DNA from: CAMAPP01 sp046153685
GTDB lineage: Bacteria > Pseudomonadota > Alphaproteobacteria > CADEGL01
Length of the DNA stretch: 34,436 nt
Assembly: GCA_046153685.1 (NCBI GenBank)
Contig: JBJXGH010000165.1
Coordinates: 1 to 34,436, forward strand
Direction of reading: 5' to 3'
Position numbers and translations under genes: made by a program. The notes under the pieces were generated by a model. It worked only from the letters and a program-made list of their open reading frames with translations. It had not been told where the DNA came from and did no database searches. Every line of letters starts with the position of its first letter. Position 1 is the stretch's first letter. Of this stretch, positions 24,689-32,645 are shown piece by piece.

Positions 24689-24729
24689 TTAGCAACGGCC
24701 CTCCCCCCCCTTACGAGTCGGATTCCAGC

Positions 24730-27459
24730 ATGTTTGGCGGCCTTGCCCGTAAATTGTTCGGCACCGCCAATGACCGCTTCCTCAAGCAGCTGGAGCCGCT
24801 GGTCGGGCGCACCAATGCGCTCGAACCCGAACTCGCGCGCCTCGCCGACGAGCAATTGGCCCAGCGCACGCCCGTGCTGCGCGAACGGCTGTCCAAGGGC
24901 GAACCTCTCGACGATCTTCTGCCCGAAGCCTTCGCAACCGTGCGCGAGGCCGCCAAGCGTACCCTCGGCCAGCGCCATTTCGACGTCCAGCTTCTGGGCG
25001 GCGCGGTGCTTCATCGCGGCATGATCGCTGAAATGGCGACGGGCGAAGGCAAGACGCTCGCCGCCACCTTGCCCGCCTATCTCAACGCCTTGACTGGCAA
25101 GGGCGTGCACGTTGTGACGGTGAACGACTATCTAGCCCGGCGCGATGCCGAATGGATGGGACAGATCTACAAATTCCTCGGCCTGTCGGTCGGCGTGATC
25201 GTGCCGAACATCCTCGACGAGGAACGGCGCCTGGCCTACGCCGCCGACATCACCTACGGCACCAACAACGAATTCGGTTTCGACTATCTGCGCGACAATT
25301 TGAAATTCCGCCTTGAAGACATGGTGCAGCGGCCGTTCAATTTCGCCATCGTGGACGAGGTCGATTCCATTCTGATCGACGAGGCGCGCACGCCGCTCAT
25401 CATCTCGGGCCCGGCGGAGGATTCCTCCGACCTCTACCGCCAGATCGACGAACTCATCCCCAAGCTTCAGCCCCAGCATTACGAGAAGGACGAAAAATCG
25501 CGTGCCGTCAGCCTGACGGAATCGGGCGCGGAGGAAATCGAGGTGCTGCTGCGCGCCGCGGGAATGCTCGACGAGGGGCATCTCTACGACGTGTTGAACG
25601 TGACGACCGTGCATCACGTGACCCAGGCGCTGCGCGCCCACAAATTGTTCGCGCGCGACACCGATTACATCGTCAAGGGCGGCAAGGTCATCATCATCGA
25701 CGAGTTCACCGGCCGCATGATGGAAGGCAGGCGCTATTCCGAGGGACTGCATCAGGCGCTCGAGGCCAAGGAACACGTCGAAATCCAGCCCGAGAACCAG
25801 ACTCTCGCCTCGATCACGTTTCAGAACTATTTCCGCATGTACCCCAAGCTCTCGGGCATGACCGGCACGGCCATGACCGAAGCAACCGAGTTCCACGACA
25901 TCTACAAGCTCGAAGTGGTCGAGGTTCCGACCAATCTTCCATGCATTCGCGTCGACAACGACGACGAAGTGTACCGGACGATGAAGGAAAAGATCGGAGC
26001 GGTTCTGGAGCAGATCCAAGAATGCCACGGACGCCAGCAACCGGTATTGGTCGGCACGGTCAGCATCGAAAAGTCCGAATCGCTCGCCGAGGACTTGAAG
26101 CGCCTGAAGATTCCCCACCAGGTCCTGAACGCCCGCTATCACGAGCAGGAAGCCTATATCGTCGCCGAGGCCGGGCGACCCGGCGCCGTGACCATTGCGA
26201 CCAACATGGCGGGGCGCGGCACCGACATCCAACTCGGCGGCAATTACGACATGCGCGTGCGGCGCGAGCTCGCCGAGGTCGTGGACGAGGACGAACGCGC
26301 GCGCCGCAGCGCGGCGATCAAGGGCGAAATCGAGGACGCGCGCCGGGTCGTGCTCGCGGCCGGCGGCTTGTTCGTACTCGCCACCGAGCGCCACGAAAGC
26401 CGGCGCATCGACAACCAGCTGCGCGGCCGTTCCGGCCGTCAGGGCGATCCAGGCGCCTCCAAGTTTTTCGTCTCGCTCGAGGACGACCTGATGCGCATCT
26501 TTGGCTCCGAGCGCATGGACTCGGTGCTCCAGCGCCTCGGCCTTGAGGAAGGCGAGGCGATCATCCATTCGTGGATCAACAAGGCGCTCGAAAAGGCCCA
26601 GCAGAAGGTCGAGGCGCGCAATTACGACATGCGCAAGAATCTCCTGCGCTTCGACGACGTGATGAACGATCAGCGCAAGGTTGTGTTCGAGCAGCGCCGC
26701 GAGATCATGAGCGCGAACGACGTGGCCGAAACGGTGCAGGACATGCGCCAGGAAACCATCGATGTCGTGGTGGCGCGCGCCATCCCGGAAACCGCCTATG
26801 CCGAACAGTGGGACGCCAAGGGTTTGCGCGACGAGGCGCGCCGTCTGCTCGGACTCGACCTTCCGGTCGAGGAATGGGTCAAGGAAGAGGGCATCGCCAA
26901 CGAGGAGATTGGCGAGCGCATACGCGCCGCTTCCGACTCCCACATGGCCGAGAAGGCTGCGAGCGTCGGGCCCGAGGTTATGCGCATGGTCGAGAAGAGC
27001 TTGCTTCTGCAGCTACTCGACCAGATCTGGAAGGACCACCTGCATCACCTCGACCATTTGCGCCAGGGTATCGGCCTGCGCGCCTACGGCCAGCGCGACC
27101 CCTTGAACGAATACAAGCGCGAGGCCTTTGCGTTGTTCGAGGAGATGCTCGGCCGATTGCGCGAACGGATGACCGAGGTATTGTCGAACGTCGAGCTCAG
27201 GGCCGCCGCGCAACAAACCGAGGACGATTTGTTCCCCGAGCGCCAACCGCAAGCGCTCAAGGCCACCCGCATGGATCCGGCCTTCGCCGAACATGGCGGC
27301 GAGCAAGAAGCCGAAATACCGCGGGTCGGCGCTCGGCGCCTCGTGGGCGCGGCCATCGATCCCAAGGATCCGACGAGTTGGGGCAAGGTGCCGCGCAATG
27401 CCGCGTGCCCGTGCGGATCGGGCAAGAAATACAAGCACTGCCACGGCTCGTTGAAATAA
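24730..27459 (+). CDS. secA: Preprotein translocase ATPase SecA
   Basis: The motor of the Sec system, 909 residues, pushing unfolded preproteins through SecYEG. Walker A lies in MATGEGKTLAATLP (about 102-112) and the DEAD-type Walker B in VDEVDSILIDEART (about 210). The preprotein cross-linking domain and NBD2 follow (NMAGRGTDIQLGG, RGRSGRQGDPG), then the helical scaffold (LLQLLDQIWKDHLHHLDHLR). The C-terminal zinc motif CPCGSGKKYKHCH (SecB- and lipid-binding) is complete. ATG 24730 begins MFGGLARKLFGTANDR as in relatives. The ribosome-binding site is weak (GGATT). It converges with the oxygenase gene at its 3' end, 18 nt apart. Confidence 0.98.
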   Translation: MFGGLARKLFGTANDRFLKQLEPLVGRTNALEPELARLADEQLAQRTPVLRERLSKGEPLDDLLPEAFATVREAAKRTLGQRHFDVQLLGGAVLHRGMIAEMATGEGKTLAATLPAYLNALTGKGVHVVTVNDYLARRDAEWMGQIYKFLGLSVGVIVPNILDEERRLAYAADITYGTNNEFGFDYLRDNLKFRLEDMVQRPFNFAIVDEVDSILIDEARTPLIISGPAEDSSDLYRQIDELIPKLQPQHYEKDEKSRAVSLTESGAEEIEVLLRAAGMLDEGHLYDVLNVTTVHHVTQALRAHKLFARDTDYIVKGGKVIIIDEFTGRMMEGRRYSEGLHQALEAKEHVEIQPENQTLASITFQNYFRMYPKLSGMTGTAMTEATEFHDIYKLEVVEVPTNLPCIRVDNDDEVYRTMKEKIGAVLEQIQECHGRQQPVLVGTVSIEKSESLAEDLKRLKIPHQVLNARYHEQEAYIVAEAGRPGAVTIATNMAGRGTDIQLGGNYDMRVRRELAEVVDEDERARRSAAIKGEIEDARRVVLAAGGLFVLATERHESRRIDNQLRGRSGRQGDPGASKFFVSLEDDLMRIFGSERMDSVLQRLGLEEGEAIIHSWINKALEKAQQKVEARNYDMRKNLLRFDDVMNDQRKVVFEQRREIMSANDVAETVQDMRQETIDVVVARAIPETAYAEQWDAKGLRDEARRLLGLDLPVEEWVKEEGIANEEIGERIRAASDSHMAEKAASVGPEVMRMVEKSLLLQLLDQIWKDHLHHLDHLRQGIGLRAYGQRDPLNEYKREAFALFEEMLGRLRERMTEVLSNVELRAAAQQTEDDLFPERQPQALKATRMDPAFAEHGGEQEAEIPRVGARRLVGAAIDPKDPTSWGKVPRNAACPCGSGKKYKHCHGSLK

Positions 27460-27477
27460 TCGCCGCGCGCGCGTGCC

Positions 27478-28299
27478 CTAGGATTTGGGGCGATGGAGTC
27501 GATATCGGCCCCTGCCGATTTTCAACGTCTTGGAAACAAGGCCGCGCAGGGCATTGTCAAACCGGCTGGCGAGCCGTTTGAATTTTTCCTCAGGCCGCCC
27601 GGTGAACGATGTGCCGTGGAAATATTCGTCACCATCGGGGGAGATCTTGGAAAAATAGTAGTTCGAAACGCAACATCGCGGCCCGTCGGCTTGGAGCGGG
27701 CTTACCGAATGCCAGCTTCGCTTGGTGGTTTCCATGACGATCAAGCGGTTGGCGCGAGCGACCACCGTCTTGGGGATCGTGCGCGCGTCGTCCCACAATT
27801 CGAAATTGCCGCCGCTTTCCAATGTCCAATCGGGCGAGACGTAAAATAGCAAATTCAATCTGCGATATCTGCCGCGTTCGGCGTCGTGGCTGTTGTCCAA
27901 ATGCGGATTGAGAAAATCGCCCCTAAACATCATCGACAGGCCGCCGGCATATAATTGCGGGTCGGGTTCGATGTGTTCGAAGTCGGCGAGGCGCGCTATC
28001 CAGTCAACGATCTTCCGATCTTGAAGCGCGTAGGTTACGGCGCCGAGAATCGGCTCGTATTCGTTTAAGTTGACGGACGTGCGCTTCCTCTCGCGGAAAG
28101 AATCGAGACGATGGAAGCCCTCGGCATTCTTGGGGAACGCATGGTAAATCCGGGCGCAAATCTCCGGGGGCAACAAATCGTCCACGACGAAGTGTCGCGT
28201 CTGCGTGCCTTGGGGGTTGCGCCACTGATGCGACAGCGAGTCTCGATCGCGGTTCAATTTTTCGTGGATCCATGCGACCAATTGCTGCTGCGATGTCAT
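27478..28299 (-). CDS. 2-oxoglutarate/Fe(II)-dependent oxygenase-like protein
   Basis: A 273-residue protein with the prolyl-4-hydroxylase-type double-stranded beta-helix. The iron ligands are H and D in FLNPHLDNSHD and the distal H in KRSWHSVSP. The 2-oxoglutarate-binding arginine is in PRCCVSNYYFS. The C-terminal tail is basic. Bacterial members hydroxylate peptides, sugars or small molecules, and nothing here identifies the substrate. ATG 28299 is chosen because it overlaps the upstream methyltransferase stop as ATGA (28296-28299), showing coupled translation. The longer frame to 28368 lies inside that gene. Codon use is more AT-tolerant than in neighbours (TTG, CAA, CGA, GAA common), suggesting acquisition together with the methyltransferase. 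Confidence 0.85.
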   Translation of the reverse strand: MTSQQQLVAWIHEKLNRDRDSLSHQWRNPQGTQTRHFVVDDLLPPEICARIYHAFPKNAEGFHRLDSFRERKRTSVNLNEYEPILGAVTYALQDRKIVDWIARLADFEHIEPDPQLYAGGLSMMFRGDFLNPHLDNSHDAERGRYRRLNLLFYVSPDWTLESGGNFELWDDARTIPKTVVARANRLIVMETTKRSWHSVSPLQADGPRCCVSNYYFSKISPDGDEYFHGTSFTGRPEEKFKRLASRFDNALRGLVSKTLKIGRGRYRLHRPKS

Positions 28300-28994
28300 G
28301 GAGAGTCGCGTTCCTCCAGGGTCCTGTCCGGCGGCCTCTTGCGAGCGACGACGATCATGCTTTTCCATAGATACGGCAATCGCCCAACGCCGTGAAATTC
28401 CAAGACATCAAACCCGTTTTCCCCCAGAAGCTTGGTCAAAGTCGCGCGACTCCAGAATTTGATGTGTCCACCGTGCCAAAGCGCCGTGTGGTGGAAGTCC
28501 CATTTGCCGAAAATCGACAGGGCGAGATTCTTCCAATAGCCATGATAGGGCGTGCTGACGATCAGATACCCGCCGGAGGCTAGAACTTCCCTGGCGTAGA
28601 TGGGCAGGAGATGCTGCGCGTACAGATGCTCGACGACTTCCGTGGATATGACGGCATCGAACGGTTTCTCTTCCGCCATCAAGATGGACGGATCGTCCTG
28701 GACGCCGAAATTGTAAAAGGGAATGCGCGGATGGACTTGGCGTGCGATCGCGATGCCGTGCTTGTCGTACTCGACGCCGACGACGTCACGGCCCGCATCC
28801 GCCATCATCGCGCATAGCGCGCCATTGCCCGCACCCAAGTCCAGGATGCGGCGAACGCCCAATTTCTGGATCAGCGCGATGATTCGGGGCGCGATGTACG
28901 CGCAGGAGCACGGGGCCTGATCGTTCGTCCAGCCGTAATTTGCAACGGCGTCTTGTTTTATGGCGCGCCCTCGTCTGCGGTCCGATCTTTCCAA
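28296..28994 (-). CDS. Class I SAM-dependent methyltransferase
   Basis: A 232-residue methyltransferase of the Methyltransf_11/23 type. The SAM loop LDLGAGNGALC lies at about 51-61 and VVGVEYD follows. FDAVISTEVVEHLY is motif II-III, and a C-terminal WSRATLTKLLGENGFDVLEF completes the fold. The extended YHGYWKNLALSIFGKWDFHH insert resembles methyltransferases of surface-sugar and secondary-metabolite loci, but the substrate is unknown. The start is a TTG at 28994, the first possible codon after an in-frame stop; no ATG lies near the conserved N-terminus NYGWTNDQAPCSC and no strong ribosome-binding site is seen. It is first of a two-gene unit with the 2OG oxygenase, inserted between secA and accA with lower GC than its surroundings. 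Confidence 0.85.
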   Translation of the reverse strand: MERSDRRRGRAIKQDAVANYGWTNDQAPCSCAYIAPRIIALIQKLGVRRILDLGAGNGALCAMMADAGRDVVGVEYDKHGIAIARQVHPRIPFYNFGVQDDPSILMAEEKPFDAVISTEVVEHLYAQHLLPIYAREVLASGGYLIVSTPYHGYWKNLALSIFGKWDFHHTALWHGGHIKFWSRATLTKLLGENGFDVLEFHGVGRLPYLWKSMIVVARKRPPDRTLEERDSP

Positions 28995-29059
28995 GCTATA
29001 TCACGTGACCGCGGCACGGCTCAATTTTTGAAGCTTGCGGGCATCGCTTCGTCCGGCGC

Positions 29060-30016
29060 CTAGCCTAGGCCCTTCTGGCCCATCTGCAAATATTTCTCGC
29101 GCCGGCGCGCGACCAGGACCGCGCCGTCGAGATAGGCGAGGCGCGCAAGCGCGCCGTCGAGCGCGTCTCCCAGGGCCTCGATCGCCGCCTTCGGCTCGCG
29201 GTGCGCGCCGCCCAGCGGCTCGGGCACGATGGCGTCGATGACGCCGAGCTTCTGCAAATCCTGCGCGGTCAGCCTTAATGCTTCGGCTGCGAGCTGGGCC
29301 TGATCGGCGCTGCGCCACAGGATCGAGGCGCAACCCTCGGGCGAAATCACGGAATAGACGGCGTGTTCAAGCATCAGCACCGCATCGCCCGAAGCCAGCG
29401 CAATGGCGCCGCCTGAGCCGCCCTCGCCAATGATCGCCGAAACAAGCGGCGTGCGCACGGCGAGGCAGGTGTCGATCGAGCGTGCGATGGCCTCGGCTTG
29501 GCCGCGCTCCTCGGCGCCGATGCCAGGAAACGCACCGGGAGTATCGACGAGTGTGATCACAGGCAGGCGGAAGCGCTCGGCCATGCGCATCAGGCGGCGC
29601 GCCTTGCGGTAGCCCTCTGGGTGGGCCATGCCGAAATTGTGCTTCACGCGCATTTCGGTCGTAGCGCCCTTCTCGTGCCCCATGATCACGACGGTGCGCC
29701 CACGCAGCCGGCCAAGACCGCCGAGGATCGCCGAATCGTCACCGTAGAGCCGGTCGCCTGCGAGCGGAGTCCAATCCTCGACGAGCGCGCCGATGTAATC
29801 GCCGAAATGCGGCCGCTCGGGATGGCGCGCGACCTGCACCTTCTGCCAAGCCGATAGCTTGGCATAGGTTTGGCGCAATTGGCGATCGATGCGCGATTGC
29901 ACCCGGCCGACCTCCTCGACGACATCGATTTCGCCGCCGCCTGAAAGATGGCGCAATTCTTCGAGACGCGCCTCGAGTTCGGCCACGGGTTTCTCGAAAT
30001 CAAGGAAATGCCTCAC
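29060..30016 (-). CDS. accA: Acetyl-CoA carboxylase carboxyltransferase subunit alpha
   Basis: The alpha half of the carboxyltransferase that forms malonyl-CoA for fatty-acid synthesis, partner of AccD (not in this window). 318 residues, the usual length. It has the N-terminal helical region (FEKPVAELEARLEEL) and the crotonase-like core with GHEKGATTEMRVKHNFGMAHPEG, split here as two adjacent motifs. Also present are VDTPGAFPGIGAEERGQAEA, GEGGSGGAIALASGD and SPEGCASILWR. The start is GTG at 30016, three bases after the stop of the upstream CoA-lyase gene, with GGCGGGG in the end of that gene as ribosome-binding site. It forms the end of the minus-strand xerD / CoA-lyase / accA series. Confidence 0.97.
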   Translation of the reverse strand: MRHFLDFEKPVAELEARLEELRHLSGGGEIDVVEEVGRVQSRIDRQLRQTYAKLSAWQKVQVARHPERPHFGDYIGALVEDWTPLAGDRLYGDDSAILGGLGRLRGRTVVIMGHEKGATTEMRVKHNFGMAHPEGYRKARRLMRMAERFRLPVITLVDTPGAFPGIGAEERGQAEAIARSIDTCLAVRTPLVSAIIGEGGSGGAIALASGDAVLMLEHAVYSVISPEGCASILWRSADQAQLAAEALRLTAQDLQKLGVIDAIVPEPLGGAHREPKAAIEALGDALDGALARLAYLDGAVLVARRREKYLQMGQKGLG

Positions 30017-30019
30017 TGC

Positions 30020-30994
30020 CTAACGCCCCGCCAGCGCGGCCTTCTTCACCAGCGCTTCGGCTTGGCGAATGGAGGCGATGTCGATGAGCCGGCCGTCGAG
30101 GGCGACCGCGCCCTTACCCTCGCGCATCGCTGCCGCCATGGCGTCGAGGATGCGCCGCGCGCGGACGATCTCCTCTTCAGACGGGCTCATGATCTGGTTG
30201 GCGAGCGCGATCTGGGAGGGGTGGATGGCCCATTTGCCCTCGCAGCCCATTGCCGCGGCGCGTCGCGCGGCGGCCCGGTAACCCGCCGCGTCCGAAAAAT
30301 CGCCAAACGGCCCATCGAGCGGACGCAATCCGTTCGCGCGCGCCGCCACAACGACGCGGGCGAGCGCGTAGTGCCAAACATCGCCCGGATGGTTCGAGCG
30401 GGCGCCCGCCGCATCGGCGTCCGACAGCATGGCGTAATCGGGATTGAGGCCGCCGATATTCGTCGTCCGGGCACGCGTGGACGCGGCATAGTCGGCGACG
30501 CCGAAATGCAGCGCTTCGTTGCGCGGGCTGGAAGCGGCAATGTCGTGGATGTTCTGCATGCCGAGCGCGGTCTCGATGATGATCTCGATGCCGATGCGCT
30601 TCTTGATGGCTTTCGCCGCCTCGATCTGGGTCAACAGCATGTCAACCGCGTAGATGTCCGCCGCCGTGCCGGCCTTGGGAATCATTACGAGATCGAGCCG
30701 CGCGCCGGCCTGCTCCACCACGTCCACGATGTCACGGTACATATAGGGCGTATCCAGGCCGTTGATGCGTACCGAGATCGCCTTCTTGCCCCAGTCGATC
30801 TCGTTCAAGGCACGGATCACGTTTGCGCGCGCCGCGACCTTGTCGTCCGGCGCCACGGCGTCCTCGAGGTCGAGAAAGACGATATCCGCCTCCGAGGCGG
30901 CCGCCTTGGCGAAGAGCTTGGGCTGGCTGCCGGGAACGGCAAGCTCGCTGCGATTGAGCCGTGCCGTAGCCTGTTCCACGGTTTTGAAGCTCAT
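30020..30994 (-). CDS. mcl1: HpcH/HpaI-type CoA ester lyase, L-malyl-CoA/beta-methylmalyl-CoA lyase-like
   Basis: A 324-residue CitE-like TIM-barrel lyase that splits malyl-CoA to acetyl-CoA and glyoxylate and beta-methylmalyl-CoA to propionyl-CoA and glyoxylate. This belongs to the ethylmalonyl-CoA pathway and glyoxylate assimilation. Motifs match Mcl1-type enzymes closely: DIVFLDLEDAVAPDDK, the arginine in ISVRING, YRDIVDVVEQAGARLD, the metal-binding E in IIIETALG, and KWAIHPSQIALAN. Other CitE-like lyases remain possible. ATG 30994 has GGAGG four bases upstream; a longer frame extending to 31429 overlaps xerD and is rejected. It is three bases from accA, so both are co-expressed, while 101 nt separate it from xerD. 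Confidence 0.88.
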   Translation of the reverse strand: MSFKTVEQATARLNRSELAVPGSQPKLFAKAAASEADIVFLDLEDAVAPDDKVAARANVIRALNEIDWGKKAISVRINGLDTPYMYRDIVDVVEQAGARLDLVMIPKAGTAADIYAVDMLLTQIEAAKAIKKRIGIEIIIETALGMQNIHDIAASSPRNEALHFGVADYAASTRARTTNIGGLNPDYAMLSDADAAGARSNHPGDVWHYALARVVVAARANGLRPLDGPFGDFSDAAGYRAAARRAAAMGCEGKWAIHPSQIALANQIMSPSEEEIVRARRILDAMAAAMREGKGAVALDGRLIDIASIRQAEALVKKAALAGR

Positions 30995-31095
30995 GGAGCC
31001 TCCCGGGTGCGTGCCGCGCGCGAGCGCCCAGAAGCGGCAGCGGCGCGCGAGGATTGTTTGGATCGGCGCAAGATGGCGGCTCGCGGCGCGCTCTG

Positions 31096-32055
31096 TCAAC
31101 CGCGGGGCTTGGTGCGGCCGCGCGCCAGCGGATGGTGCCGGCCAACGATCTCGGCCAGCCGGTCGTCGAGGACGTGGGTATAAATCTGCGTCGTCGCGAT
31201 ATCGGCATGGCCGAGCAGGCGCTGCACGCTGCGCAGATCCGCCCCGCGCGCGAGCAAATGGGTGGCGAAGGCGTGCCGGAGCACGTGGGGCGACAATTTG
31301 CGCGCATTCAGCCCCGCCTCGCGCGCAAGAGCCTTGAGCATTTGCCCGAAGCGCTGGCGCGTGAGATGTCCGCTCGCGCCGCGCGACGGAAATAGCCATT
31401 TCGAATCGCGCCCCTTCGGCAAAAAGCACGCGCGCAAGGGATGATACCGCGCGAGTGCCTCTTCCGCATTGGCGCCGAGGGGCACCAAGCGCTCTTTCCC
31501 GCCCTTGCCGCGCGCGACGATAAAGCGCGGGTCGCGCCCGAACGCGGACAGGGGCAAACCGACGAGTTCGGACACGCGCAGGCCGGTCGAATAGAGGACT
31601 TCGAGCAAGGCCGTCAGGCGCACTCCCTCCGCCTCCCCCTGGCGCGCGGCCGCAGCCAACAGGGCTTCGACGTCCCGCTCGTCGAGAATTTTCGGCAGGG
31701 TTCGCCCGCGGCGCGGCGCGGACAAGGCGGCGGTCGGATCGTCCGCGCGCGCGCCCTCGGCGACGAGAAAGCGATGGAACTGACGCAAAGCAGAAAGCCG
31801 ACGCGCGGCCGAACGCGCGGCGAGGCGACTACCTTGGGCGGCGAGATAGGCGCGCACCGCCGGCGCATCGGCGCGATCGGCCGCGATGCCGCGCGCGGCG
31901 AGGAATGCAGCGAAATGGGCGAGATCGCTCCGATAGGCTTCGACCGTGTTCGCGGCCGCGCCCCGTTCGGCGACAAGCATTTCGAGAAAGGTCTCGACGC
32001 GCGGCGGCACCACGCGGGCGGCCGCACGTGCCGGACGGCCCGGCCGGCGCTTCAC
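31096..32055 (-). CDS. xerD: Site-specific tyrosine recombinase XerD
   Basis: A 319-residue tyrosine recombinase that with XerC resolves chromosome dimers at dif under FtsK control. The N-terminal SAM-like core-binding domain spans about 15-110 (VETFLEMLVAERGAAANTVEAY). The catalytic residues are all visible: R160 (STGLRVSEL), K184 (RGKGGKERL), H257 and R260 (HVLRHAFATHLL), H283 (LGHADIATTQ) and Y292 (IYTHV). The start is GTG 32055, overlapping the preceding frame's TGA (GTGA, 32052-32055), so translation is coupled. Location upstream of accA and near aroK matches XerD rather than XerC in relatives. No adjacent mobile element is visible, so this is the housekeeping enzyme. Confidence 0.94.
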   Translation of the reverse strand: MKRRPGRPARAAARVVPPRVETFLEMLVAERGAAANTVEAYRSDLAHFAAFLAARGIAADRADAPAVRAYLAAQGSRLAARSAARRLSALRQFHRFLVAEGARADDPTAALSAPRRGRTLPKILDERDVEALLAAAARQGEAEGVRLTALLEVLYSTGLRVSELVGLPLSAFGRDPRFIVARGKGGKERLVPLGANAEEALARYHPLRACFLPKGRDSKWLFPSRGASGHLTRQRFGQMLKALAREAGLNARKLSPHVLRHAFATHLLARGADLRSVQRLLGHADIATTQIYTHVLDDRLAEIVGRHHPLARGRTKPRG

Positions 32056-32645
32056 AGCCCCGCCGCGAAAGCGGCCTCGAGCGCAAAGCGCCGCGCCTCG
32101 GCCTCGAACCCCGCGGCGCGCAATGCCGCCACCGCCTCGCCGAGCGCGATCGGATGAGCGCCCGCGGCCCCGGCCTCGCCGAACACGCTCAATGCAAACA
32201 GCGCCGTATCCCCTCGCCGCTTGGCCGCGCCCGCCTGCGTGAGGCCAGCGAGCAAGGGCAAGGCCGGAAGCGACGCGGTCGCGGACGGCTGCGCGCCCGA
32301 CAGCAATTGGCGCCACAGGGGCGGCTCGACCTTGGTCCCCAGCGCCTCGTAAAGGGTGAATACAACGCCCGCGCGCAAAATCGCCCCCTCGCGCCCGGCA
32401 ATCCCGATCCACCATTGCCTGAGCACGGCCGAATCGGCGGCGCTCTCGATGCCCGCGAGCTGGGCGAGCACGCCGATCGCCGCCGAGGTGCCCGGGCGGG
32501 CGCGCGCCGCTTCAAGCCACGGCTTTGCGCGCGCAAAATCCTGCGCGACCAAGAGCGTGCGTAACGCCTCGGGCGCGAAACTCGCGAGCGCTGGCGCGGG
32601 CGCCATGAGCGCGACGAGCGTCGCCGCGACGCGCGCGGCTTGGGC
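32052..32645 (-). pseudogene. 3' part of the amber-interrupted repeat-helical protein gene
   Basis: About 197 codons lie directly after an in-frame TAG (32646-32648) and in the same frame as the large gene upstream. The sequence continues AQAARVAATLVALMAPAPAL and ends EARRFALEAAFAAGL. It is Ala/Leu-rich helical sequence of the same character as the upstream part, with unbroken high-GC3 codon use. If translated alone it could start at ATG 32606 (184 residues), but no ribosome-binding site is seen there. Either this is the C-terminal domain of one protein broken by a nonsense change or read error, or a small separate protein. The family is unknown to me. Its TGA overlaps the xerD GTG. Confidence 0.6.

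Noticed and set aside
25132..26943. A 603-codon open frame antisense to secA
   Set aside because: It lies wholly inside the unmistakable secA gene. Long antisense frames are expected in GC-rich coding DNA, and its translation shows no domain.
31096..32055. Tyrosine recombinase as a sign of an integrated element
   Set aside because: Sequence and neighbours fit chromosomal XerD. No att repeats, tRNA target or phage genes are nearby.
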